From Bradyrhizobium barranii subsp. barranii (GTDB lineage: Bacteria > Pseudomonadota > Alphaproteobacteria > Rhizobiales > Xanthobacteraceae): 64,000 nt of DNA. The position numbers and the translations under genes are program-made. The number at the start of each line of letters is the position of its first letter. Within the stretch, counting starts at the first letter, position 1. Shown here piece after piece: positions 35,305-44,558 of this stretch. Under the pieces are notes generated by a model, which saw only the letters and a list, made by a program, of their open reading frames with translations, was not told where the DNA came from and ran no database searches. The stretch lies in NCBI RefSeq assembly GCF_017565645.3, contig NZ_CP086136.1, positions 9,345,501 through 9,409,500 of the forward strand, read 5' to 3'.

Positions 35305-35351
35305 ATCGCTTGCGACACCGTTTGGGCGACCCCGCACCCGGACTCGTCGCC

Positions 35352-35657
35352 CTAAGCCGGTTCCAGCATCTTGATCTCGCTGACATCAACTTCGCGTCGG
35401 CGTGCCACGCATCGGGGGCTGCCTGCAAACGAAGCTAGATGGCCGGGCCGTTGCCGACCGGCTTTCCAATCCGGGCGGCCACGTTCGGACTGACCGGCTT
35501 CTTCTCCGCGAGGATGTCGTGCAGATGCTGCCTGGAATCCCAGCGCTTCTGCAATCTCGGTCTTAGACTTCCTGATGTACTGTAGAATTTCATCAAGGAC
35601 GGCGCCCGGATGAGACGGGCAGCGGTTAGGATCGCGCTTAGCCTTCTGCTCTGCCAT
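35352..35657 (-). pseudogene. higA: HigA-type antitoxin, broken
   Basis: It starts MAEQKAKRDPNRCPSHPGAV, then LDEILQYIRKSKTEIAEALG, the XRE helix-turn-helix of HigA-family antitoxins. After EALGF the frame changes. The expected LHDILAEKKPVSPNVAARIG is in another frame and meets a stop, and the original ending REVDVSEIKMLEPA returns in the first frame. At least two small indels destroyed it. No HigB toxin is visible nearby. Confidence 0.7.
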
Positions 35658-36025
35658 TGATGCTCTCCAGCATGTCGGAGCCCTCATGGCTTATTCGGTA
35701 TTCTGCGTTCAGTGGTACTGTTCAAAGTCAACCTTGAATGCATCGCCTCCTTCAAACTCGAATGTGATGCACCACGGGCCATTGATGTGAATCGTGTAGC
35801 GCACGGACTTTCCGGCCAGCTTGTGGAAATCGTTGCCTGTCAGCTTCAGTTCGGAACTGTTGACGGCTTCGTTGAGCGTATCGAGACGAACTCCTATAGC
35901 GCGACAATCAGGATGAGAGCGCGATGCGCTTGTGCATTCTCTTGTCGACGCAAAGCCGGTTCGCCGCTAGTGGCGCGGCCATACTGCCTAAGATCACAAC
36001 TGATCGCCAAGCGCTGGCTACGACC
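35658..36025. other. No clear gene
   Basis: A plus frame (from 35712, VLFKVNLECIASFKLECDAP) is open for about 130 codons but overlaps the hairpin unit at 36.0-36.2 kb and has no recognised motif. Confidence 0.35.
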
Positions 36026-36179
36026 AATCCTGGTAGTTGTGATAGGGGCGTTCGCCGAATATGCATCCCGGTTAGCTTCTTCCGCTGCTTGGGCTGACCA
36101 TGGTGAAGTTAGCGGTGAGTGGTAGGGACAGCGCTTCCTCGGTTCACGTCAAAGCGCCGAGTCACGTGCAGCTATCTAC
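36026..36179 (+). ncRNA. Candidate structured RNA unit G with conserved leader
   Basis: The leader resembles that of C and E (TGGTAGTTGTG ... GGTTAGCTTCTTCCGCTGCT). The hairpin (36108-36179) has GTTAGCGG, GTGGTAGGGACA, inner stem GCGCTT/AAGCGC and CGAGTCACGTG. The 3' outer arm is changed (AGCTATCTAC) and pairs poorly. It lies about 1.5 kb from the other copies. Confidence 0.45.
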
Positions 36180-36197
36180 TGTGGGTCCGAATGGGCG

Positions 36198-36434
36198 GTG
36201 ACAATCAACACTCGAAATCTTCGGCAGATCACAGCCCTGCGGTCGCAAGCGCTTGAGGTGCTTGCAGCCAATCAGGCCCGGGCCGCCGATCAGTCTTTGA
36301 GCCCGGCAGATCGCCAAGTCGCGACGTTTGATGCCGAGGAGGCTCAGGCAGTGTTGGGCATACTCGATAGCGTGAAACTCAACCTGGGCCGAAGGAGGCA
36401 GGCAAGATCGCTGCACGCATACGCGCTCTTCTAG
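36198..36434 (+). CDS. Hypothetical protein, 78 aa
   Basis: MTINTRNLRQITALRSQALE and then AADQSLSPADRQVATFDAEE suggest a small helical protein. It starts 18 bases after hairpin G, so the hairpin could be its leader. No ribosome-binding site is obvious, and no family is recognised. Confidence 0.4.
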   Translation: MTINTRNLRQITALRSQALEVLAANQARAADQSLSPADRQVATFDAEEAQAVLGILDSVKLNLGRRRQARSLHAYALF

Positions 36435-36460
36435 AGGGCGTCTCGTGGGCGCTGGCGTGT

Positions 36461-36781
36461 TTGGTGCCTGATCATGATTCGGTTCCCCGTCAAACCAAAA
36501 CTCAGATACTACAGTGGCGTGAACCGAAAGTTGCAGCGCAAAAAAAGCGGGTTTATAACGCGGTTGCGCATCGCGCCGCCAATCACCTTAATACCCAGAT
36601 CGCGAACAATGAGAGCGACACCCAGCAATATATGTTCGCTAACATCGCTTACGATATCGGCGCTTCGACGGATGACGTGCGATCTGCCCTTTCAAACGGC
36701 GGGTACAACGGCGTAACATTCATGGGCATTAGCGCAGAGGAGCGGACAGCACTGGCTCGATACAGACGAGAGGGGAGCTGA
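36461..36781 (+). CDS. Hypothetical protein, 106 aa
   Basis: The product contains RVYNAVAHRAANHLNTQIAN, then YMFANIAYDIGASTDDVRSA and MGISAEERTALARYRREG. The middle segment has an HTH-like pattern, but this is weak. The start is uncertain between 36461 and later codons. No family recognised. Confidence 0.4.
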   Translation: MVPDHDSVPRQTKTQILQWREPKVAAQKKRVYNAVAHRAANHLNTQIANNESDTQQYMFANIAYDIGASTDDVRSALSNGGYNGVTFMGISAEERTALARYRREGS

Positions 36782-36798
36782 AGTGTCGCAGAAGTTTG

Positions 36799-37470
36799 CT
36801 AACCGGTGATTGTGATTAAATGCTTTTCAATCCGCTGGAATCGCTTCTCGCTTCTCTTCGAACATATGCCATCGCGCATAGACGCATGAACGATGGTCGC
36901 GGCTGTACGCCTGAGGTCATGGGGCGTAAAGGCTACCAGCTCTTTGTCTTCCAACAAGCGCCGCACAGCCTGGCTCATACAGTGGCTCGCAAGCACCCCA
37001 ACGCTTTCGAAGCGACTGGCAACGACGGGTCTGTTGCCTTGGTCCTCTCCCTTCTCTGGCTTGCCGATCTCCAAGGCCGCCTCGATCAACTTGACGGCAG
37101 TCGGGAAGAGCGGGACTGTGTGCTCCGCTTTCTTGTTCTTCGTCCGTACAGCGGGAATGATCCAGTGGGGCTTTTCCCCGTGTAGGCCGTGAAGCTCGGA
37201 ACGCATCATGCTCGCGACTTCGCCCCGGCGCTGGGCTGTCAGCAATACGGACTTTCAGCGCCAAGCGCGTTCCATCCGTGATGCCCGCTTCCTCATCGTT
37301 GAGGATCGCAAAGAAGGCTTCAGTTCGTCGAGTGTTAGAACGCGGTCCTTCTCGACTTCCTTGCCACCAACTTTCTTCATGCCGTGCAGGAAATTCTCAG
37401 TCAAATCTCGCGGTCGTTCGCATACCCCGCAAATGGTGCGGATATCCGCTTAAGCAATCCCGATGAGCAA
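36799..37470 (-). pseudogene. Tyrosine recombinase (integrase) relic
   Basis: The minus strand reads LTAQRRGEVASMMRSELHGL (the R of the catalytic set), WIIPAVRTKNKKAEHTVPLF, and AFTPHDLRRTAATIVHASMR (H-x-x-R). The final part, with the second His and the nucleophile Tyr, is lost after a frameshift. Upstream, other frames hold GMKKVGGKEVEKDRVLTLDE, also integrase-like. Several breaks make it inactive. Phage- or island-type integrase. Confidence 0.7.
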
Positions 37471-37585
37471 GTGCTACCAAATGAGATAGGTTCGACATGT
37501 TGCCGGTTGTGGTACTTTCCGAAGCTCTTGGTCGGATCTAGACCACGCAGCGAGCTGCGATCCTGTTTAGACGGAGAGACGTTGA

Positions 37586-37942
37586 ATGACCGCGAGAAGT
37601 CCCGAATACGAGAAACGCGAACGGAAGACCCATCCAGAGCCCGAACGGGCCGCCCAGGCTTCAGCCTCTGAAGCGGGAGGCACCACGCACGATGTTGGAG
37701 AATCAGCGAGGGCTGCATCAAGCCATTCATTTGCGTCTCCGGAATGGAAAAAATCCCTCGAAGAGACAACAGACCTGTTCGCTGCGGCGTTGAAGGACGG
37801 GTCAAAGCTGGCTGCTTCCTCTCTGCACGCTCAGGTCAATCTTCTGAAGAATCTTGCCAATTCCAAAACTCCCTCGGACGTGATGAAGTGCCATCTGGAT
37901 TTCGCGGAGCAGTTCTGGTCGAAATCGTTCAGCAAAGGCTGA
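37586..37942 (+). CDS. Phasin-like protein, 118 aa
   Basis: ATG 37586 follows GGAGAG. A long polar N-terminus (MTARSPEYEKRERKTHPEPE) precedes a helical region, SPEWKKSLEETTDLFAAALK, then LHAQVNLLKNLANSKTPSDV and MKCHLDFAEQFWSKSF. The last part matches phasin-family proteins, which coat polyhydroxybutyrate granules. Rhizobia store this polymer, and symbiotic islands often carry small phasin-like genes. The granule role is inferred from family only. Confidence 0.6.
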   Translation: MTARSPEYEKRERKTHPEPERAAQASASEAGGTTHDVGESARAASSHSFASPEWKKSLEETTDLFAAALKDGSKLAASSLHAQVNLLKNLANSKTPSDVMKCHLDFAEQFWSKSFSKG

Positions 37943-38781
37943 GAGATAAGATCATTTAGAGCGGGCCGTCATCTGCGGCTAGCTGAGCAATTCGCCAAGC
38001 GTGAAATAGGGTCGATGGCGCTCTATTACCTCCGAGGTGAACGCACCTTTGGCAAGCCTGACAATCACCCCAGTCCAGCTTCGCTACTTGCTCGACTACC
38101 CATGCGAATGCTCCTCCTCGTGAGGCTCAGTGATTCTGAGATGGAGATGGTCGAGCTCGTGATTGCGTAGTTTTCGAGCCTCAATCGCGCACGGCGTGTT
38201 GGAGAACGGGTGCGCGTCCGAAGGGAGACGATCGATTAAAAGGCCCGCTTGCCTGCTGTTCAATACGCCAGCGAAATTTCTGTGTGCTTAGCAGGTCGGA
38301 TGAATGCCGCCATCGCGTACAGGCCGGGCGTGCAAGAGAATGCGCTGGGCCGTGATGGGCAGCACGTTGTCGGGGCAATTTGGCGGCGCGAGCGTGAGCC
38401 TGCAGTCCGAAGTTCGGCGGGACCAACTGGGACGGACAGTGCCCCCGTCGGCCATCAGTTTTCAGACCAAAGCGAACACCTTGACCCTGTAGCCCGCCAC
38501 GAAGCGCCTGCAGAATCTCCGATTCTCGATTCGGCACGACCCTTGCTTGGTCCTGGGCAGCATCACCGAGTCTCCAGATGCGGTAATGTTAGGGGCGGGC
38601 TCGTCGCTTCTAGCGCCTGGTCCGCCCCGCCGGTTTGCTGTGAGGCGAGGTGAGTCAGGATGTTCAAGTGGTGGCGCTCATCTTCGCTCGCGCTCGTCGC
38701 CGCCGAGTTAGGAACGGAAAGTGCACCCGCAGCTCCGGAGTAGTAGGCGGCGATATCGAGCCGCAAGACCGTGGAACAAAC
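37943..38781. other. No clear gene
   Basis: Frames on both strands (for example 38181-38537 minus, 38249-38653 plus) overlap each other and have no recognisable protein. Confidence 0.4.
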
Positions 38782-39015
38782 ATGCGCACCGGAACAGTAG
38801 TGTCGTACAGCGTTGAAAAGGGCTGGGGGTTCATTCGGCCTGACTATGGCGACGGCAAGGATTTGTTCGTGCACATATCGGACCTTCGCGGCTGCGCAGG
38901 GGCTGATCTGGTGTCCGGCACGCGCGTGACTTTCGGTATTCGTTTCAATAAACAGCGCTCGAAGTACAGAGCCGTCGAAGTCAGGCTGCGCGCTCCGGGG
39001 CATGGCGACCAGTGA
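38782..39015 (+). CDS. Cold-shock domain protein, 77 aa
   Basis: MRTGTVVSYSVEKGWGFIRP contains the RNP1 motif (KGWGFIRP) and DLFVHISDLRG gives RNP2 (LFVHIS). These single-domain proteins bind single-stranded RNA or DNA and act as RNA chaperones. The longer upstream frame is rejected because its extra residues are basic and unlike the family. The C-terminus (RAPGHGDQ) overlaps the first of four 23-bp repeats that look like an IS21 end, so the native last residues may have been replaced. Confidence 0.8.
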   Translation: MRTGTVVSYSVEKGWGFIRPDYGDGKDLFVHISDLRGCAGADLVSGTRVTFGIRFNKQRSKYRAVEVRLRAPGHGDQ

Positions 39016-39080
39016 ATCCGATTGATGGCGACCACCATTTCCGATCGATGACGACCACCTGTTCCGGTCGATGGCGACCA
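39002..39080. repeat. Four 23-bp-spaced ATGGCGACCA repeats (orphan IS21-type end)
   Basis: ATGGCGACCA or ATGACGACCA starts at 39002, 39025, 39048 and 39071, exactly 23 bp apart, with CCGATYGATG-like sequence before the last three. The same 23-bp spacing marks the IS21 ends at 29.4 and 31.7 kb, but the motif differs and no istA/istB lies beside it. Confidence 0.75.
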
Positions 39081-39334
39081 GGGCAACAGGGCTGTGGACG
39101 GGCGTGATGAACGCCGTCCCAGTCGTGCAACATCCCGGATCGCCCCTAGGCTAGTCGATTCTGCTATACGAGGCTGATGGCAGCATCAGCTAAGTTCACC
39201 AAAACCGCACGACAGCTACGAGCGACCCGGATTGGGAACTTGTCGGATTCCGTCCCCGCAGAACCTAGGCCACCAAACCCGCGCCGAATGGCTCGAGGCC
39301 GAGACCTCAATGCTTTGATACTAACACTCCAGCC

Positions 39335-41161
39335 TCATTCCACCGTGACCGATTTTGCAAGATTACGCGGCTGATCCACGTCCGCCCCCCTTGCGACCGC
39401 GGTATGGTAAGCCAAGAGCTGGACCGGAATGGCATAGACCAGCGGCGTAAAGCTTGCGACCATTGCCGGCAGCACGATGGTCAGGAGCGTGTCTACCATC
39501 GCTTCAGACGCCCCCTTCGCATCGGTGATCAGGATGATCTTGCCGCCCCGAGCGGCCACCTCTTGCATGTTAGAGACGGTCTTCTCGAAGACCTCGTCGT
39601 AAGGCGCGATCACCACCACAGGCACAGCCTCATCGATCAGTGCGATCGGGCCGTGCTTGAGCTCGCCGGCGGCGTAGCCCTCTGAGTGGATATAGGAAAT
39701 TTCCTTCAACTTGAGCGCGCCCTCCAAGGCCAAGGGGGCCGATGTGCCACGACCGAGATAGAGTACTGTCCTCGCGCCGGCGATATAACGCGCGAGCTTC
39801 TCAATCTGGGGCTCGACCAACAGGGCCGCAGCAATCAATCGCGGCACCTCAATGAGCTCGCGCACGAGCTGCGATTCATCGATTTCAGACAGCTTACCCC
39901 GCTCCTTAGCTGCTCTGACGGCAAGCACCCCCAATACCATCAGCTGGCAGATAAATGCCTTGGTGGAAGCGACGCCGATTTCTGGCCCTGCCAGGGTAGG
40001 CAAAACGGATTCGCTCTCGCGCGCAATCGTCGACGTCGGTACATTAACCACAGATATCGTATGCAAGCCCTTGCCCTTGGCGTATCGCAAGGCAGCTAAT
40101 GTGTCAGCGGTTTCGCCCGATTGCGAGATGACTATTGCGAGATCGCCTCGGCGCAAAGGCGCCTCCCTGTAGCGGAATTCAGAGGCTACATCGACGTCGC
40201 AAGGCAAACGCGCGAGCCTCTCGAACCAGTATTTGGCGATGTGCCCAGCGTAGCTAGCCGTGCCGCACGCAGTAATTGAAATGCGCTGAATGCAATTAAA
40301 GTCGAAGGGCAACGCGAGCGGCAGGGCGACGCGTTTGGCCGCAACATCGAGATAATGCGCCAATGTCTTGCCGGCCACTGTCGGCTGCTCGTGAATTTCT
40401 TTGGCCATGAAGTGGCGGTAATTCGCTTTGTCCACAAGGAGCGCTGATACGCCAGATTTTGATGTTTCCCGCTGGACGATAGAGCCGTCTGCACCATAAA
40501 TCACGCACGTTGCGCGCGTAAGCACGGCCCAGTCGCCGTCTTCAAGGTAGGTGACGGTGTCGGTCAAAGGTGCGAGCGCAATTGCGTCCGAGCCTAGATA
40601 CACTTCGCCGCGACCATGTCCGATCGCGAGCGGCGAGCCCTTGCAAGCACCGATCAAAAGATCGTCGTTCGCTTTGAAAAGGAATGCCAACGCGAAGGCA
40701 CCACGCAGTCGCGGCAGTGACGCCTGTACCGCATCCTGCGGCGAGTAGCCATTCTTGAGATAGGAATCGACGAGATGCGCCACTACCTCGGTGTCCGTCT
40801 CCGAGTTAAAGCCGGCTCCATTCCGCTCCAACTCGGCTCGCAGCTCGCGGAAATTCTCAATGATCCCGTTATGAACGACCGCGACATTCTCCGTCGCATG
40901 CGGATGAGCATTGCTTTCGGTCGGCTTTCCATGAGTCGCCCAGCGGGTGTGACCGATGCCAGCATGCCCCGACGGCGGACAATAGCGCAGCTGCTCCTCA
41001 AGGTTCCTCAGCTTACCTTCGGCGCGGCGGCGCTCGATCCGGACTCCTTCGAGAGTTGCGAGGCCCGCGGAATCGTAGCCACGATATTCCAATCGCCTGA
41101 GCGACGCGACCAACTTATCAACGACCGGACCACGGCCCAAAATGCCAACAATTCCACACAT
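39335..41161 (-). CDS. nodM: Glutamine:fructose-6-phosphate aminotransferase NodM
   Basis: The 608-aa enzyme makes glucosamine-6-phosphate from fructose-6-phosphate and glutamine, feeding the chitooligosaccharide backbone of Nod factors. The N-terminal glutaminase domain starts MCGIVGILGRGPVVDKL with the catalytic Cys after Met, and has GHTRWATHGKPTESNAHPH. Two SIS sugar-isomerase domains follow (ITACGTASYAGHIAKYW, then SQSGETADTLAALRYAK; later GRGTSAPLALEGALKLKEIS), ending QPRNLAKSVTVE. Length is full. Whether it is nodM or a housekeeping glmS rests on context: it is divergent from noeL-nolK and near nolG within a symbiosis island. The region upstream is long (1.3 kb). Confidence 0.85.
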   Translation of the reverse strand: MCGIVGILGRGPVVDKLVASLRRLEYRGYDSAGLATLEGVRIERRRAEGKLRNLEEQLRYCPPSGHAGIGHTRWATHGKPTESNAHPHATENVAVVHNGIIENFRELRAELERNGAGFNSETDTEVVAHLVDSYLKNGYSPQDAVQASLPRLRGAFALAFLFKANDDLLIGACKGSPLAIGHGRGEVYLGSDAIALAPLTDTVTYLEDGDWAVLTRATCVIYGADGSIVQRETSKSGVSALLVDKANYRHFMAKEIHEQPTVAGKTLAHYLDVAAKRVALPLALPFDFNCIQRISITACGTASYAGHIAKYWFERLARLPCDVDVASEFRYREAPLRRGDLAIVISQSGETADTLAALRYAKGKGLHTISVVNVPTSTIARESESVLPTLAGPEIGVASTKAFICQLMVLGVLAVRAAKERGKLSEIDESQLVRELIEVPRLIAAALLVEPQIEKLARYIAGARTVLYLGRGTSAPLALEGALKLKEISYIHSEGYAAGELKHGPIALIDEAVPVVVIAPYDEVFEKTVSNMQEVAARGGKIILITDAKGASEAMVDTLLTIVLPAMVASFTPLVYAIPVQLLAYHTAVARGADVDQPRNLAKSVTVE

Positions 41162-42493
41162 ATCAATCCATGCAGCCCAGCTTCAAGAAGTCTGACGTTC
41201 CTCCAACAGGAGCACCGTCGCAAACTTCGTTTGCCCAAAGGTAACAGGTTTAGGTTCGGGATTTTCAGCGGGCGCCTTTATCACCGCCGCATTCTCTGGC
41301 CTCATTTAGATCTCCCGGCCATCATCGCTTCGCCCAGCTAGATTCCGCTTTTGGCTGGCCGATCGAAGAAACACTGCGATGCCATCGCCATTGGCGTGAC
41401 TGCCTGAAGCAGAATCAGATGCGCTAGTGCGCCTGCACGGCGCATCCAAGTCCGCCCAAACAGGCTCGCTCGACGGCCTCACTAACTGTCGCCGGCGCAA
41501 CAAGCCGCTGCCAAGATGTATCAAATAGTCTCGCTCCATAGATTGAGGGCATTCGAACAGAACGGAAAGCCAATTATCCTACGGTGAAGCAGGTTATCTT
41601 GCTTGGCTCACTCTCACCGAGGAGCCATTTCAGGACGCAGTTTGTGTTCTCAGAAGAAGCGAGAAGCGATGCCAGCTTGCCGGGCACGGTCAATATGGCA
41701 ACAACTGAGTCCTCGCGTCTCACTAATCATTCTCCCGGGCGAGTGACGCTTCGTCTGGGCTTCGCTCCATTTCAGACAGAAAGATGAGATCTGCCCACGT
41801 TCCGCATAGTCCCTGCTCATCTCTTTGCGCAGCTGCTCCCGACTTGCTGGAAACACACTTGCGATGAGGGTTTAAGAGACTTTTCATGATTGGACAGAGG
41901 CAACTTATGCCCGGTCAAGTTAGAGGACTGGCATCAAAGCTCCATTGTACGAACGTAAGATTTCGATATCGAAACGTTACAAAGTCTATACCAACGTTTG
42001 CCTTTCTTTCTCATTCTGTTTTGCATCAGGCCGTCCATTGCCTACCCGCAATTAGCAAAGCGGCGCTGATTATGAGCCGCGAAGGCTGCGTCTTCTAGTC
42101 GGAAGTCTCACCACGTCACTCTTCCGCGCCATGAGGGACCAAACGGAAAACATACCTGCGCGCGTGGAAAGATAAGGACCCCAGAAATATCGCGAGGAGG
42201 CAAAGCGCCCCCGAGCGCGTCTAACAGGGCCTACCATCCATCCCGCCTGCTTGGGATCGTCGCCGTTGCGAGGGTTCGCTCGACTTTCATCTTTGAAGCT
42301 CATGCGCCGGCATCATTCAGTCCACCTAAATCAATGTATATGGTGTGTTTTCCTGAGTCCGGTGTATGACTTGGCTTGCCGAGCGTATCCTTTAATTGCG
42401 ATGGAGCGCGCATCCGCATATCGATCTTTTCGAGAAGCGGCTTCGCAATGATTTCTCAGAGTGCAGCTCTTTCCGGTGCAACTAAGGAAGACC
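41162..42493. other. Divergent intergenic region between nodM and noeL
   Basis: No gene is convincing. The short plus frame at 41584-41787 and others lack ribosome-binding sites. The main feature is the palindrome-centred sequence at 41941-41995. Confidence 0.5.
41941..41995 (+). promoter_or_regulatory. Degenerate nod-box-like sequence with a perfect palindrome
   Basis: TCCATTG at the 5' end, a perfect 14-bp palindrome TTTCGATATCGAAA (41961-41974) and TATACCAAC at the 3' end recall the nod-box layout (ATCCAT ... ATCGAAACAATC ... TACCAAT), but the last part is about four bases too long. The orientation points towards noeL, about 500 bp away. NodD control is plausible, not proven. Confidence 0.35.
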
Positions 42494-43579
42494 ATGACGG
42501 TTCGCAACTCAAAGGGGCGTGTCGCTCTCATCACCGGCGTGACCGGTCAGGACGGCGCCTATCTCGCCGAATATTTGCTGTCGCTCGGCTATGTCGTGCA
42601 CGGCATCAAGCGGCGCTCGTCCTCGTTCAACACCGCGCGCGTCGATCACCTCTATCAGGACCCGCATGTCGGCAACGTTCCGTTCCTGATGCACTATGGC
42701 GACATGACGGATTCGACCAATCTGATCCGCCTGGTGCAGCAGATCCGGCCGACCGAGATCTACAATCTCGCAGCTCAAAGCCACGTCGCCGTCAGCTTCG
42801 AGAGCCCGGAATACACCGCCAATGCCGACGCCATCGGCGTGCTGCGCCTGTTGGAAGCGATCCGCATCCTCGGCATGGAGAAGGAGACGCGGTTCTACCA
42901 GGCCTCGACCTCCGAGCTCTACGGCCTGGTGCAGGAGATCCCGCAGAAGGAGACGACGCCGTTCTATCCGCGCTCGCCCTACGGCGTTGCCAAGCTCTAC
43001 GGCTACTGGATCACGGTGAACTACCGCGAAGCCTACGGCATGTTCGCGTCGAACGGCATCCTGTTCAACCATGAGAGCCCGATCCGCGGCGAGACCTTTG
43101 TGACCCGCAAGATCACCCGCGGCGTCGCGCGTATCGAGGTCGGGCTGGAACAGACGCTCTATCTCGGCAATCTCGAAGCCAAGCGCGACTGGGGCCATGC
43201 CAGGGACTATGTCGAGGGCATGCACAAGATCCTGCAGGCCGACAAACCCGACGACTTCGTGCTCGCCACCGGCGAGATGCGCTCGGTGCGCGAGATGGTC
43301 GAGCTGTCCTTTGCCCATGTCGGCCGCCGCATCGCCTGGCGCGGCAAGGGCGTCGAGGAGACCGGCGTCGATGAGACGAGCGGCAAGACCGTGGTGAAGA
43401 TCGATCCGACCTATTTCCGTCCGACCGAGGTCGATCTCCTCGTCGGTGACGCCAGCAAGGCGCGCGAGGTGCTCGGCTGGACGCCGAAGCGCAGCTTTGC
43501 CCAGCTCGTCGAGGAGATGATGACGAGCGATCTGGCGGAGACAAAACGGGATGCGGCCAGTGGCAAACGCACCGTTTGA
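42494..43579 (+). CDS. noeL: GDP-mannose 4,6-dehydratase NoeL
   Basis: The 361-aa enzyme converts GDP-mannose to GDP-4-keto-6-deoxymannose, the first step to GDP-fucose for Nod-factor decoration. ATG 42494 has an AAGGAAG site just upstream, which decides against the longer frame at 42461. It is an extended short-chain dehydrogenase: [18 protein letters not shown] binds NADP, STSELYG has the catalytic Ser/Thr region and [12 protein letters not shown] the Tyr-x-x-x-Lys. [17 protein letters not shown] and [18 protein letters not shown] are hallmark dehydratase motifs. It overlaps nolK by 29 bases. Full length. Confidence 0.92.
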   Translation: MTVRNSKGRVALITGVTGQDGAYLAEYLLSLGYVVHGIKRRSSSFNTARVDHLYQDPHVGNVPFLMHYGDMTDSTNLIRLVQQIRPTEIYNLAAQSHVAVSFESPEYTANADAIGVLRLLEAIRILGMEKETRFYQASTSELYGLVQEIPQKETTPFYPRSPYGVAKLYGYWITVNYREAYGMFASNGILFNHESPIRGETFVTRKITRGVARIEVGLEQTLYLGNLEAKRDWGHARDYVEGMHKILQADKPDDFVLATGEMRSVREMVELSFAHVGRRIAWRGKGVEETGVDETSGKTVVKIDPTYFRPTEVDLLVGDASKAREVLGWTPKRSFAQLVEEMMTSDLAETKRDAASGKRTV

Positions 43580-44558
43580 GCTGAGGGGCAAGAGCGTCTA
43601 CGTCGCCGGCCATCGCGGCATGGTCGGAGCCGCGCTGGTGCGCCGGCTGGCACGGGAGGAGGTGCGGCTCGTCACGGTCGACCGGCGCGAGGTCGATCTC
43701 TGCAACCAGGCCGCCGTGTTCGACTGGTTCGCCAGGACGCGGCCGCAAGTGATCTTCCTCGCCGCGGCCAAGGTCGGCGGCATCGTCGCCAACAACACGC
43801 TGCGCGCCGAGTTCATCTACGACAACATCGCGATTGCGGCGAACGTGATCCAGGCCGCGCATCAGAACGGCGCCGAGAAGCTAATGTTTCTGGGCTCGTC
43901 CTGCATCTATCCGAAGCTGGCGCCGCAGCCGCTGCGCGAGGATTCCGTGCTCACCGGTCCGCTGGAGCCGACCAACGAGCCCTATGCGATCGCCAAGATC
44001 GCCGGCATCAAGATGGCGGAGGCCTATCGCAGCCAGTATGGCAGCGACTTCATCAGCGTGATGCCGACCAATCTGTACGGCCCCGGCGACAATTATCACC
44101 CCGAGCTGAGCCACGTCGTCGCCGCGCTGATCCGCCGCTTCCACGAGGCGAAGGTTTCGGGAGCGAAGCGCGTCATCGTGTGGGGCACCGGCACGCCCCG
44201 GCGCGAGTTCCTCTATGTCGACGACATGGCGGATGCCTGCGTGCACCTGATGAAGACCTATTCGTCGCCGGAACCGGTCAATATCGGCACCGGCGAGGAC
44301 ATCACCATCGCCGATTTAGCACTGATGGTCGCGGCCGCCGTCGGCTTTCGCGGTGAAATCAGCTTGGATACGTCGCGCCCGGACGGAACGCCGCGCAAGC
44401 TGCTGGATGTTAGTCGGCTGTCCAGACTCGGCTGGCGAGCCACCACCTCGCTCACGGAAGGCATTCAGCTGGCATACCGGGTGTTTTGCGCTGAGAGAGA
44501 CGGACGGCTCCAGAGTGATCTGCTCGTTCTCGACAAGGCAGCCTGCATCACCGGCTAG
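43551..44558 (+). CDS. nolK: GDP-L-fucose synthase NolK
   Basis: The 335-aa enzyme completes GDP-L-fucose from the NoeL product (3,5-epimerase/4-reductase). The Rossmann motif is [17 protein letters not shown]. The catalytic Ser/Tyr/Lys lie in [15 protein letters not shown] and [14 protein letters not shown], and [13 protein letters not shown] is a family motif. Translation is probably coupled to noeL. The TAG stop lies within the CTAG target of the IS5 copy that follows immediately. The target is duplicated, so the stop was already present before insertion, and the 15-20 residue tail longer than usual is native. Confidence 0.9.
   Translation: MRPVANAPFELRGKSVYVAGHRGMVGAALVRRLAREEVRLVTVDRREVDLCNQAAVFDWFARTRPQVIFLAAAKVGGIVANNTLRAEFIYDNIAIAANVIQAAHQNGAEKLMFLGSSCIYPKLAPQPLREDSVLTGPLEPTNEPYAIAKIAGIKMAEAYRSQYGSDFISVMPTNLYGPGDNYHPELSHVVAALIRRFHEAKVSGAKRVIVWGTGTPRREFLYVDDMADACVHLMKTYSSPEPVNIGTGEDITIADLALMVAAAVGFRGEISLDTSRPDGTPRKLLDVSRLSRLGWRATTSLTEGIQLAYRVFCAERDGRLQSDLLVLDKAACITG

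Noticed and set aside
42509..43591. 360-codon minus-strand frame opposite noeL
   Set aside because: Shadow of noeL caused by GC-rich third positions.
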